This document shows, piece by piece, positions 7,830 to 15,254 of a stretch of DNA of 15,254 nucleotides (positions are counted from its first letter, which is position 1; the number at the start of each line of letters is the position of its first letter). This DNA is from Jimgerdemannia flammicorona (taxonomy: Eukaryota; Mucoromycota; Endogonomycetes; Endogonales; Endogonaceae): positions 1-15,254 of the forward strand of contig RBNI01003764.1 in assembly GCA_003990745.1 (NCBI GenBank), written 5' to 3'. Below the pieces are notes generated by a model. The model was not told the origin of the DNA, ran no database searches, and was given only the letters and a program-made list of their open reading frames with translations. A program made the position numbers and the translations under genes.

Positions 7830-8398
7830 GTATTGGAGCACATAGTGAGCAGAAGGATACAACATATTTTATCTGGAAATATATAATACTGAACATTGCA
7901 GAAAAAGGAATACTATGGATAACCAACAAGAAGATACCTGAGCAAAGGACAATCTAGGATAGTATAGCAAAATGTATTTGAATAACTCCATTTCATGCCA
8001 TCTGTGTCATCTCTGCTGGATGATGACAGATGCTTCATGTGGAACTGAGGAAAGCCAATGATGTCAAAACCAGTCTAAGTCCATCCACGTGGCAGATATT
8101 GTTACTAGGAATTGCCTCGGATTACAAGAAAGTCTATTTCCAAGAGATTTGAATCCCCAGCCATGACAATAAGAGCCCTCGCCCTAGACAAGGATGGCCA
8201 GTCCTCACAAATATACCAACCAGACAAAAAAAAAGAGGACCAAGACCTGTTAACCCTGTGTAACCATGATGAAGAGTGACAATATCTTTGAAATCAGGAT
8301 TTTCTCATGTGATCAGCACATGCCCCACTTATAGCAACAGGTCACACATTTTTCTAGAAAGTATGACCAAAGGAAGGTCACACCAGATGGGTGAATAA
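7830..8398 (+). other. Non-coding stretch after pol, upstream of the extra ORF
   Basis: I see no coding signal in any frame here. It holds an imperfect inverted repeat (CATCTGTGTCATC at 7999-8011 against GATGACAGATG at 8022-8032), an intact CACGTG E-box at 8086-8091, an A-run at about 8226-8235, a CATGTG/CACATG dyad with a 5-base spacer (8306-8311, 8317-8322), and two GGTCACAC copies (8340-8347, 8376-8383) just before a TATA element. The clustering before the TATA box suggests an upstream control region; this is inference. Confidence 0.55.
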
Positions 8399-8450
8399 GT
8401 ATAAATACCCAAGGTAAGAATACCCTGCAACTCTCATCTCCCTCTTCTCA
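8399..8450 (+). promoter_or_regulatory. Candidate internal promoter for the third ORF
   Basis: GTATAAATACCC at 8399-8410 is identical over 12 bases to the TATA region of the 3' LTR (9626-9637). A pyrimidine-rich patch (ACTCTCATCTCCCTCTTCTC, 8430-8449) lies about 30 bases downstream, where fungal transcription starts are expected, and the first ATG of the third ORF follows at 8473. This would give a separate transcript ending at the 3' LTR poly(A) signal. Confidence 0.6.
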
Positions 8451-8472
8451 CAAAGAAAAGGACAAGACAAGA

Positions 8473-9288
8473 ATGCCTGCTACCTGCTGCCAAACTGCCT
8501 GCCATAGCCAGCCCCTCCCAAGCCAGGTTGACCACCTCTTTGGACATATCCAGGTTGCTATCTAAGGAAGGAACCACCACTCAGAGGCCCTTAACCTCTC
8601 TAGCCCAGACCTAGGACAGTATGTCCTTAACTGCCATGAACTTATCGAAAGGGCCTACCTTATCACCAGCCACCTAGAGATCTGGCATGAATATGAAATC
8701 AGCCACTAGCTTCTGCAACATACAACTGGCCTCCCCACTGACCAAGTCTCAGACTAGACCTACCTGGACAGACATGAGTAAAGACTTGCCAAGAAGGTCC
8801 ATCAAATCATGCGCCATGCATCCTTTGCAATCCCAAACCTCAATTATGTCCAACTGAAGGACTTCCAGAACCTCTCCTTCCCTGAGGTTGATGCTCTAGA
8901 AACCAAGGTTGCCCAAGAAGCCAACTCCTGGATTGCCCTCAAGTCTACTGACTGCAAACCCTACTGGAGCTCCCTCCTGAATGACAACTCAGACCAATGG
9001 CTCCAAGGCCTCTCTGACCTCTTTGAAGGACCCCCTATCTAAATGGATATTCCCAGGCATGAGGATCAAGAACCCTACTTGGATGGACTCAACTGTATCA
9101 GATGGAGAACCCCTACACCAGTACCTATCCCATTTGCAGACCTCATTGACTTCTCTACCCTAGATAGCGAGCCATCAGCAACCACCCCCCCTGCCACTGA
9201 AGAAGATGGCAACAACTCTAAGGAAGATTCCCCACCTTTCTCTCCCCTGGTTCTCAATTTCCGAATCAATGAGGACATTGATTTCTAA
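8473..9288 (+). pseudogene. Third ORF between pol and the 3' LTR; product not recognised
   Basis: From ATG at 8473 to TAA at 9286-9288, one frame runs 271 codons with five stops: TAA 8563, TAG 8707, TAG 8755, TAA 8779 and TAA 9040. All five are CAA or CAG changed by one C-to-T, so the frame was probably open in the founder. The deduced protein starts with a Cys/His-rich piece (MPATCCQTACHSQPL), continues as a mostly helical-looking, soluble domain (LGQYVLNCHELIERAYLI; LAKKVHQIMRHASFAI; PYWSSLLNDNSDQWLQGL), and ends in an acidic, Ser/Pro-rich tail closing with FRINEDIDF. There is no signal peptide and no membrane segment, so it is not envelope-like. It ends where the polypurine tract starts. 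Possible roles include a regulatory or nucleic-acid-binding accessory protein or a captured host gene; I cannot choose. Confidence 0.72.
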
Positions 9289-9299
9289 GGAGGAAAGGA
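9287..9299 (+). other. Polypurine tract
   Basis: AAGGAGGAAAGGA, all purine, directly abuts the TG of the 3' LTR at 9300, the standard place for plus-strand priming. It overlaps the stop codon of the third ORF. Confidence 0.9.
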
Positions 9300-10075
9300 T
9301 GTAATAGAATGAACAGATGAGATGCAACAAGCGATCATGTGATCCGGCAAGTGATGACATCATCATATGATCGAGCACGGTATATGAATAATGAATGACA
9401 AATGAATAAATGATGTGAAAACAATGCAAAAAATGATATCCAGCTTATCTCCAACAATTGGCACCACAGCAACAATTGCCACAGCAGCTGATCATTGGCT
9501 AGTAATTGAGGTCCTGATCATAAAGTGTTTTTGCCAAAAACTACCTGACAAAGGTTGTGATCACAATCCCCATTATAGTTACCAAATTAGTCACTCATAC
9601 TTAGTCAGAAATTGTGGACCAACTTGTATAAATACCCCCCAGTTCCCATTCGAAATAAAGCAGTTTTAGTTCAGTCCTTGATACAAGAATCAAATCCCCC
9701 CCCATACATATACATTCCTCTGAGTCTTAGTAATGACATCTAAGTGACTCTAGTGTTTCTGACTAAACTCCAGAAGCCTAGCTAACTTCTGCCAGAACTG
9801 AGACCAATATATAAATCTCCAAAAACTTAAGTAAACCCCTGAACCTGAATTCTAAGGTGAATTCAGTCTGTGTACAGCAAAGAACAAGACCCTTGAAAGA
9901 TAGGGCAAAGAGAAAGACCTTTGAAACAGAAGGCACTGCTGCTATAACTACTTTAAGTGTGTACTTCCTCAAACTGAAGGCTTCTTGGACACATTGTGTA
10001 CTAAGTCTCTAAGTAATAGTCCACTTTTCTAATTATCCAAAGGATAAGAGAGGGGTAGAAGTGAGAGTTATTACA
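9300..10075 (+). repeat. 3' LTR, full length (776 bp)
   Basis: Begins TGTAATAGAATG and ends GAGTTATTACA, followed by the TACTG duplication. It is colinear with 1141-1790 apart from the 126-bp segment missing there. In the first 100 or so aligned positions every difference I see is a transition. Three places show reciprocal TG and CA (1166/9325, 1179/9338, 1189/9348), meaning the founder had CG. Confidence 0.94.
9626..9659 (+). promoter_or_regulatory. LTR core promoter TATAAATA and poly(A) signal AATAAA
   Basis: TATAAATA at 9627-9634 and AATAAA at 9654-9659 are 19 bases apart in the 3' LTR. They would respectively place transcription initiation and signal 3' end formation. This is the only intact copy in the window, because the 5' LTR lacks the segment. 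Confidence 0.7.
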
Positions 10076-10080
10076 TACTG
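10076..10080. repeat. Target site duplication TACTG, right copy
   Basis: Partner of 1136-1140. On the minus strand it reads CAGTA, and LINE-1 sequence continues on both sides (GGAGACAGATTTGAGA on this side, CAGCCTGGGTGCAAAA on the other), matching LINE-2 at about 14715-14750. Confidence 0.93.
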
Positions 10081-10829
10081 TCTCAAATCTGTCTCCTCTT
10101 CACAAATCCTTGCTATTCATCACCCACCAATCAGCCAATCCATTGTTGCATTCTCTCTGCCAGAATCTTGGAGACCAACTTCCTGTCCACATTCAGTAAC
10201 ATAATGAGCCACCAGTTCCACCACATACATCAATCCCCTTTCTCCTTATAGAGTAGAGAGACTAACCCTAAGGAGCCATCGCCAATCCAGCAGCCTTCAC
10301 TCAATATGAAATTCACCATTTCAACAAGCTATCCTCCAAACTCAACTTGAAACTCCTTCCAAAACTCCCAAGACAGTCCATCCTCTCCTGGTGATGAGCT
10401 AGCCTACACTTTTCTCAGAACCTCTAATACCTTTTTAAGGACCACTATATCCATTACTGCCCTACCTAACTCAGGCACTGCCACCACTGGCCAGCTGTCA
10501 ACCAAATTGTCATTATCCTCCAGTAAAGTCTTACTCTCTACTGACTCTTCATCATCCTACCAGAGAGTACACCACTGACCAGAGATCTCTCTAAGCATAT
10601 CAGTGATTTCAGTAACCTCAACTCTATCTTCCCACAATACTAAAGCCCAGCTGTGCCACACCCTTCTGGCCTTCAGGATACCTGATAAGTATTTAGTAGG
10701 TTGTTCTCTTTCTTCCAACTGCCTTGCTTGCAGTCTTGCCAATAGCCCATCTACCACTCTATCTTCTGCTGCCTTCAAATTCAACCACAACTCAGCTACT
10801 TCTTTGGCTAACTGGGAGCATTATTCCCA
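10081..10829 (-). pseudogene. LINE-1 copy, 5'-truncated half: region before and into the reverse transcriptase
   Basis: On the minus strand from 10829 down to 10081 this matches LINE-2 at about 13982-14722. Visible pieces are LKAAEDRVVDGLLARLQ, PTKYLSGILKARR (the P-T-K-Y motif before LINE reverse transcriptases), SLGLVSLLYKEKGD and MLLNVDRKLVSKIL. Several stops occur, for example TAG after QWCTLW. Homology to LINE-2 stops near 10829, so this copy lacks ORF1, the endonuclease and the 5' end, as is common for LINEs. It once joined directly to 1140 and was split by the chromovirus. At a stop in LINE-2 (TGA, 14107) this copy has CAA, implying an ancestral CGA that decayed on opposite strands in the two copies. 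Confidence 0.9.
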
Positions 10830-10842
10830 AACCATTCAGAGG

Positions 10843-11070
10843 GCTCAAACCATTCAGAGCAAGCTAAGCCACACAGACATCTTTTCACAAAAAACAACAC
10901 GTTTTTAAGTTTTCACTTTGTCTATACTGGTGTATAAGATGTAGCAGGAGTGAACTCTTTTGCTCAAACCATTCGGAGCAAGCTAAGCCACACGGACATC
11001 TTTTTGCAACAAGCAACATGTTTTCAAGTTTTCCTATCATCTAAACTAGTGTACAAGGTGTGGCAGGAGT
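10843..11070 (+). repeat. Two tandem 5' UTR monomers of LINE-2 (period 119 bp)
   Basis: Unit 1 (10843-10951) and unit 2 (10962-11070) both start GCTCAAACCATTC, pass through GCAAGCTAAGCCACAC and GACATCTTTT, and end in GCAGGAGT. Differences are mainly transitions (CAGAG versus CGGAG; CACAGAC versus CACGGAC). A 13-bp partial unit, AAACCATTCAGAG, also sits at 10829-10841. Tandem 5' monomers can act as promoters in LINEs such as mouse L1; that role here is inference. Confidence 0.8.
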
Positions 11071-11121
11071 CTAGCAACTGTATACAATAAGTCTCGTCTG
11101 TTTCGGTGGAGTATTTGTCGG

Positions 11122-12966
11122 ATGGCGACCCAGAGTTCATTAAGCTCTGAGTGTTTGGAGAGAAGGAGACCTGGTCTGGGTCTCCCCAAGAGTTTCATGG
11201 CAACAGTTGGAGCAGGTGTAGGGGCTAGAGGAGGAGGTGGTCAGGAGAGGCAGGCTGGTATTGAGAGTTGGCACACAGTGATGGGGGGCAGGAGGGCAGC
11301 TACTAGGCCCATGGGGGTAGGGCAGGGGGGATGTAGTGTTGACAGGGGTAGGAGTCAGGTGACCAGCCAGGTGATGGGTCAGGTGACTGGCCAGGTGCCT
11401 GCTAGGGGCAAGGGGTCTGGAAGGGGTGTGGCTGGGACTGGTATTCCTCGGACTAGGCTGGTGGCTGGGGTGACTGCTGGAGTGTCGGAGAACAAGAAGA
11501 AGGCAATGATGGCAGCTGGTTCTGGTGAACTGGTAGTGTGTCCCTTCTTCCACAAGTCGGTGTTGATGTGGGCCATATTAGCGAATTTCTTGAGGCTGGG
11601 GATGTCTGCTAGGGAGGTCTTGCGGCTAGTGGGAGAGGAGATTGCAGGGGCAAAGTCGCTGAAGTTCATCCCATCAGCTGAGGCGGTAGAGATAGGATTC
11701 GTCGAGGAGGAGGAGATGGTGAAGGCCTTGGAGAAAGGGTTGGTTGTCAAGAGCATCAAGGTTGGCATGATGAGGTGCCTGAGGTGGGACCTGCGGGCAG
11801 TGCAACTGGCGATTGAGGGACTGCTGACATTGGGAAGACAGGAGACCAAAGGAATGGTGGCAGAGGCACTGGGGGCATTTGGCGAGATGGTTGACTTTGG
11901 GTTCATGTTCTGGGAGGGGACCAAGCTGAGGAATGGCAATTGCGAGATGATGGTGAGGCTGGAGGGCAAGGAGGCCATAGGGCAAGAGAGGGACTGGCCA
12001 GAAGTAGTTCATATCGAAGGACAGGAGTGCAAAGTGTGGAGAAGGAAGGGTTCTGAACAGGAGGAGGAGGAATTGCTAATTGCCCTAGAGGAGAGAGAGG
12101 CTGCGAAGGAATTGTGGAAGAGGAAATGAGAGGAGTTCGCCAAGGACTGGATCTGGATTCTGACAGATGGGAGGAGGAAGAGGTGGCAAAGGGCAAACTG
12201 GGAGTGCCTGCAGACAGTCCTCCAGGGCTCGAAAAGGGAGGAAGAGGAAAAAGCGGAGATGGCCAAAAGTCAGATGGAAGAGGTGGAGACAGCTGAGGTG
12301 TCCTTTTTGCAACTAGGGGGTGTGGAGAACTCCACTCATGTGCCAGTTAAGGGGAAGTGGGCTGATAAGGAGGAGGCAAATGCTGGGGGCTTTGAGGAGG
12401 TTATTGAGGTGGTACCGGAGACCCAGTTGGAGGATGTTTGCATGGCGGGAGCGGCAAATGTTCATTGGGAATGCCCAGAGGCAGGTAAAGTGGTTCAGCT
12501 GGAGAAGGGCACTGAGGAGGATGACCTGGTGAATGTGACTTCTAACATGTCAGCAGATAGAGAGATGCTACAGGAGCTGAGTAGGACCCTGAGGCCAGCC
12601 ACCCCTGGGCCCATAGTGATGACAGCAGATGACTAGTATCAGGCAGTACTCGAGGAACTTGCAGAGGAGGATATCAAGGAAGTGGATGTATTTAATGAAT
12701 TGCAGGAGGCCTGGGAAGGATTCCTCAATGTGGCATTGCAGGGGCCTAAGTTGGTGACAGCAATGGTGGCCGTGCTTCTGGATGATGAAGGATATGAGGT
12801 TGATGAGGTCCATATGGCTGACATCAGGAAGGTGGCATCAAAGCAAGTGGATGTCTTCTGCAGTAGTGTGAATAGAGCCCATATCTGGAGGGCTATCTGC
12901 GAGGAACGGAAGGCTATTATCTGTGGTAGGGCTGAAAAGGTGGTAGCGATTCCAGTTGAACTTTAA
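11122..12966 (+). pseudogene. LINE-2 ORF1 protein (RNA-binding/chaperone-type), two stops
   Basis: ATG at 11122, 51 bases after the 5' monomers, opens a frame of 614 codons to TAA 12964-12966. It is interrupted by TGA at 12127-12129 and TAG at 12634-12636, both single C-to-T events. The N-terminal 130 residues are Gly/Arg/Ser-rich (GARGGGGQERQ; tandem SQVMGQVTGQVPARGKG). A globular part follows at residues 140-310 (VCPFFHKSVLMWAILANFL; LRAVQLAIEGLL; ALGAFGEMVDFGFMF), whose alternation resembles an RRM-like fold. The C-terminal third is very acidic, with EEEE runs. I see no CCHC knuckle. ORF1 proteins bind LINE RNA and form the ribonucleoprotein. Assignment rests on position ahead of ORF2 and basic/RRM-like character. 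Confidence 0.82.
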
Positions 12967-12978
12967 ACATTCATATTT

Positions 12979-14816
12979 ATGATGACAAACAGTCTACGTA
13001 TATTATCACTAAATGTCAATGGTTTGCATGATGGAGTGAAGCAAAGGCATTTATTTCAGTGGCTGAAGACCAGGAGGTATGATGTGGTATTTCTGCAGGA
13101 TGTTCAGGCCTATGGGGAGCAAGATTATGAGGAGTGGAGCAAGGAATGGTATGGTAGAACAGGGTGGAATGAGCAGGTGGGCATCTTAGTTGGCTTGGGG
13201 AGAGGGGAACTGAAGGAGGTTGAGGTATATAGTGATCAATTGGTCTGGGGGAGATTGAAAGGAGGAGTTGGCAATAGGCTGGTAGTTGGCTCTACATATC
13301 TGCCAGCGGTTGGCAGAGAGTGAAACCAATGGGTGGAAGGTTGGCTGGATTGGGGAGGCCGAGATGAGATTGGGCTGAACATTCTGGGAGGGGACTTCAA
13401 TATGGTGCATGATAGGACACTAGATAGGTCTGATGGTGGAGTCGGTGTGGCAGTTTCTACAGGGCTCTCGCGATGGCTTCAAGTTGAGAAGGAAATGGGA
13501 TTGGTTGATGGAGTATGACAATGTCGAGGTGAGAAGGCAGGGCCATTTACTAGGTGGCATCTGGTCAGTAAGGATTTGGTTGGCATGAGGATTGACTGGA
13601 TTCTGGTGGCAGAACACTGGAGTAATGTCTTGGATTCGACAGAGGTATGGTGGTGTCCCTGGTTGGATTACTGGGGTGTAGAGGCATGTGGGAGATTCCA
13701 GGTGGCCAGTGGCAGTGGAGGCAGATGGCAACTTAATGTGGCACTACTCAAGAGATGGGTGGAGTGGGACCAGTTTGTTAATATTGTAAGACAGGAAGTG
13801 GCATGGTAGAAGAGCAGTGGCCAGTCAATAGTACAGTGGTGGGGAAAATTTAAGCATCTGGCAGGTGCATATTGGCATGATGTAGGAGAGATAGCTGGAA
13901 GGGAGCAGAAGGATAAAGAAAGGAGAGTGGAGCAGGGGCTTCGCTGGCGGCTGAGACTTTTAGAGAGAGAGAACTCCTCAGGGGAACGATGCTCCCTGTT
14001 GGTCAAAGAGATGGCTGAGTTGCGGTTGGATTTGAAGGCTGCAGAAGATAGGGTGGTGGATGAGTTGCTGGCAAGATTGCGAGCAAAGCAGTTGAAAGAA
14101 GGAGAGTGACCCACCAAATACTTATCCGGAATCTTGAAGGCCAGGAGGGTGAGGCACAGCTGGGCCTCAGTGTTGCGAGCAGATGGAACTGAGGTGACTG
14201 ATATCATGGATATGCTTGGGGAGATTTCTGGTCGATGGTGCACCCTTTGACAGGATGATGGAGGGCTGGCGGAAGGAGAGGCAGCACTGGAGAATAATAA
14301 CAATTTGGTTGGTGGCTGGCCAGTGGTGGCAGAGCCTGCAATTGATGGGGCGGTAATGGGTAGGGTGAGCCTTGAAGAGGTGATGGAGGTTCTGAGGAAA
14401 GTGCAGACTAGTTCATCACCAGGGGAGGATGGGCTGCCTTGGGAGTTCTGGAAGGAGTTTCAGACTGAGTTTGGAGCATGGCTCATGGAAATGGCAAACT
14501 TTACACTGGGGGAAGGCTGCTGGATTGGCAATGGCTCCTTAGGGCTAGTCTCTCTGCTCTATAAGGAGAAAGAGGACAGACATGTGTGGCAGAACTAGAG
14601 GCCCATCATGCTACTGAATGTGGATAGGAAGTTGGTCTCCAAGATTCTGGCAGGGAGAATGCAACAATAGATTGGCCAATTAGTGAGTGATGAACAGCGA
14701 GGGTTTGTGAAGGGGAGACAGATTAGAGACAGCACAGCCTGGGTGCAAAATGTATTGGAGGGTTGTAGAAGTCAGCAAGTGGATGGAAGGATGGTGTTCT
14801 TGGACCAGGAAAAGGC
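12979..14816 (+). pseudogene. LINE-2 ORF2, part 1: endonuclease and start of reverse transcriptase
   Basis: ATG ATG at 12979 opens ORF2 in the same frame as ORF1, 12 bases after its stop. The N-terminal 230 codons form an exonuclease-endonuclease-phosphatase fold: ILSLNVNGLHD (metal-binding Asn), VVFLQDV (Asp where Glu is usual), ILGGDFNMVHD and RIDWIL. The final signature, normally Ser-Asp-His, reads LDY (13663-13671), both changes being C-to-T, so the catalytic His is gone. Then come a helical linker, PTKYLSGILKARR (14110), SSSPGEDGLPWEFWKEF (about 14410), SLLYKEKED and RPIMLLNVDRKLVSKIL, up to VFLDQEKA at 14793-14816. Stops in frame: 13321, 13516, 13807, 14107, 14248, 14596 and one before 14683. 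It would nick target DNA and prime reverse transcription from the nick. Confidence 0.9.
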
Positions 14817-15254
14817 AAGGAGGGGGGAGTGGTGCAGATGCCTGAACATTGGCTTGGGGAGTGTGAAGTAATGGGGGACTTTTGGGTCATTATTGCTAGT
14901 AAGTTGAGATTGCAGCCTCTGTTGGAGGGGGAGGGAGAGAGATGGGGGACTCTTCGGCGGAGGTTAGTGGGTGGGGTGGGGGATGAATGGTTGACCCTGG
15001 GTTGGGCTCTGGCAATCTGGGTAGGGATGGCTGGTCATTGGTTACGTGTCTTTGGAGAGGGCCAGCCGGCTACCATTGCGGTGAGGGTAGCGCACTGGGA
15101 ATGGTTAACACTTGACACTTTGAATGGTTGGTGGCAAGGGTGGGGAGAGAGAGAGGGGAGTCACCAGAAACTGGTGAACTGTATCTGCAAGAAGAGTGAG
15201 GGGAGGGTTCAGGTGGTGGGTGGTTGGGTTGTCCTTTGGCAGAGTGAGGGGGTG
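14817..15254 (+). pseudogene. LINE-2 ORF2, part 2: C-terminal region after an internal deletion, open to the edge
   Basis: Right after VFLDQEKA the homology to LINE-1 stops and the frame with codons at positions divisible by 3 becomes coding-like. It is open without a stop from 14820 to the window end, about 145 codons, including MPEHWLGECEVMGDFWVII (14838 on) and a Trp-rich stretch (GWWQGWGERE; CICKKSEGRV). I read it as the C-terminal part of ORF2 joined after loss of the palm and thumb that LINE-1 retains (1050 down to 333, at least 700 bp). The abundance of Trp and Arg codons without stops shows this part is little mutated. Function unknown; it could instead be an unrelated neighbouring gene, but an uninterrupted junction in a LINE makes that less likely. 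Confidence 0.6.

Larger units (their letters stand above)
1141..10075 (+). mobile_element. Complete but inactivated Ty3/gypsy chromovirus with dUTPase and an extra 3' ORF
   Basis: An 8,935-bp LTR retrotransposon bounded by TACTG duplications. The order is LTR, candidate PBS, gag with capsid and CCHC knuckle, dUTPase-like domain, Cys/His module, retropepsin, reverse transcriptase, RNase H, integrase with GPY/F module, chromodomain, a third ORF, polypurine tract and LTR. RNase H before integrase places it in Ty3/gypsy, and the C-terminal chromodomain places it with the chromoviruses. From gag through protease the reading frame is one (positions divisible by 3). Later frame changes at about 4865, 5074, 5930, 6160 and 6896 are mostly explained by single-base losses. 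Dozens of stops, largely C-to-T or G-to-A, and lost catalytic residues make it non-autonomous. It is longer than most fungal chromoviruses because of the dUTPase and the roughly 1.47 kb between pol and the 3' LTR. Confidence 0.93.
10843..15254 (+). mobile_element. LINE-2: two-ORF non-LTR retrotransposon, cut by the right edge
   Basis: A LINE with tandem 5' monomers (10843-11070), ORF1 (11122-12966), a 12-base spacer and ORF2 with apurinic endonuclease-like and reverse transcriptase domains (from 12979). The 3' end, poly(A) or tail repeat and target duplication lie outside. The sense strand is G-rich, unlike the A/C-rich chromovirus. It keeps more CpG and fewer stops than the chromovirus. An internal deletion at about 14816 has removed most of the reverse transcriptase palm, so it is dead. 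Confidence 0.9.

Noticed and set aside
8473..9288. An envelope gene in the position after pol
   Set aside because: No signal peptide, membrane segment or fusion-peptide-like stretch is visible.
9690..9700. C-run in the 3' LTR as a sequencing or structural feature
   Set aside because: A simple homopolymer in the segment missing from the 5' LTR; nothing further supports it.
10076..10829. LINE-1 and LINE-2 as one twin-primed inverted element
   Set aside because: Both copies contain the same region (13982-14816 equivalent) with many differences, so they are separate insertions.
11140..12312. Several long minus-strand frames opposite LINE-2 ORF1
   Set aside because: They are Ser/Pro/His-rich antisense shadows of a G-rich coding strand; the plus-strand frame continues across its two stops for 614 codons.

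Overview
The window holds no recognisable host gene. It is a stack of nested, decayed retrotransposons, most likely from a filamentous fungus with a repeat-rich genome. The basis for that guess is a Ty3/gypsy chromovirus with a C-terminal chromodomain, a two-ORF LINE, and heavy C-to-T and G-to-A decay resembling RIP or deamination of methylated cytosine. I cannot place it to phylum with confidence.

Layout: (1) 1-332 is the 3' part of an LTR cut by the left window edge. (2) 333-1140, minus strand, is the 3' half of a LINE reverse transcriptase (copy LINE-1). (3) 1141-10075 is a complete Ty3/gypsy chromovirus, about 8.9 kb, inserted in LINE-1 with a 5-bp target duplication (TACTG) and carrying two LTRs, a candidate primer-binding site and a polypurine tract. 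(4) 10081-10829, minus strand, is the rest of LINE-1, truncated at its 5' side. (5) About 10843-15254, plus strand, is a second copy of the same LINE family (LINE-2), head to head with LINE-1, with tandem 5' monomers, ORF1 and ORF2, running off the right edge. LINE-2 carries the unoccupied version of the chromovirus target site near 14725, which confirms the nesting.

The chromovirus has an unusual gene content. After gag and a CCHC zinc knuckle comes an in-frame dUTPase-like domain with all five trimeric-dUTPase motif regions traceable. A short Cys/His-rich module follows, then retropepsin, reverse transcriptase, RNase H, integrase with a GPY/F module, and a chromodomain. Between the end of pol (7829) and the 3' LTR (9300) lie about 1.47 kb of extra sequence: a roughly 640-bp non-coding stretch with an E-box and dyads, a TATA element sharing 12 bases with the LTR promoter, and a third reading frame (8473-9288, 271 codons) that I do not recognise. 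dUTPase and this extra unit are the most interesting content.

Everything is dead. Stops are overwhelmingly explained by C-to-T or G-to-A changes (CGA to TGA, CAG to TAG, CAA to TAA, TGG to TAG or TGA). The same process has struck catalytic residues of reverse transcriptase, integrase, dUTPase, the zinc knuckle and the LINE endonuclease. Comparing the two LTRs, and the two LINE copies, gives reciprocal TG versus CA at the same positions, the mark of ancestral CpG lost on opposite strands. The 5' LTR has also lost 126 bp containing its TATA box and AATAAA, between two CTTAGT repeats.
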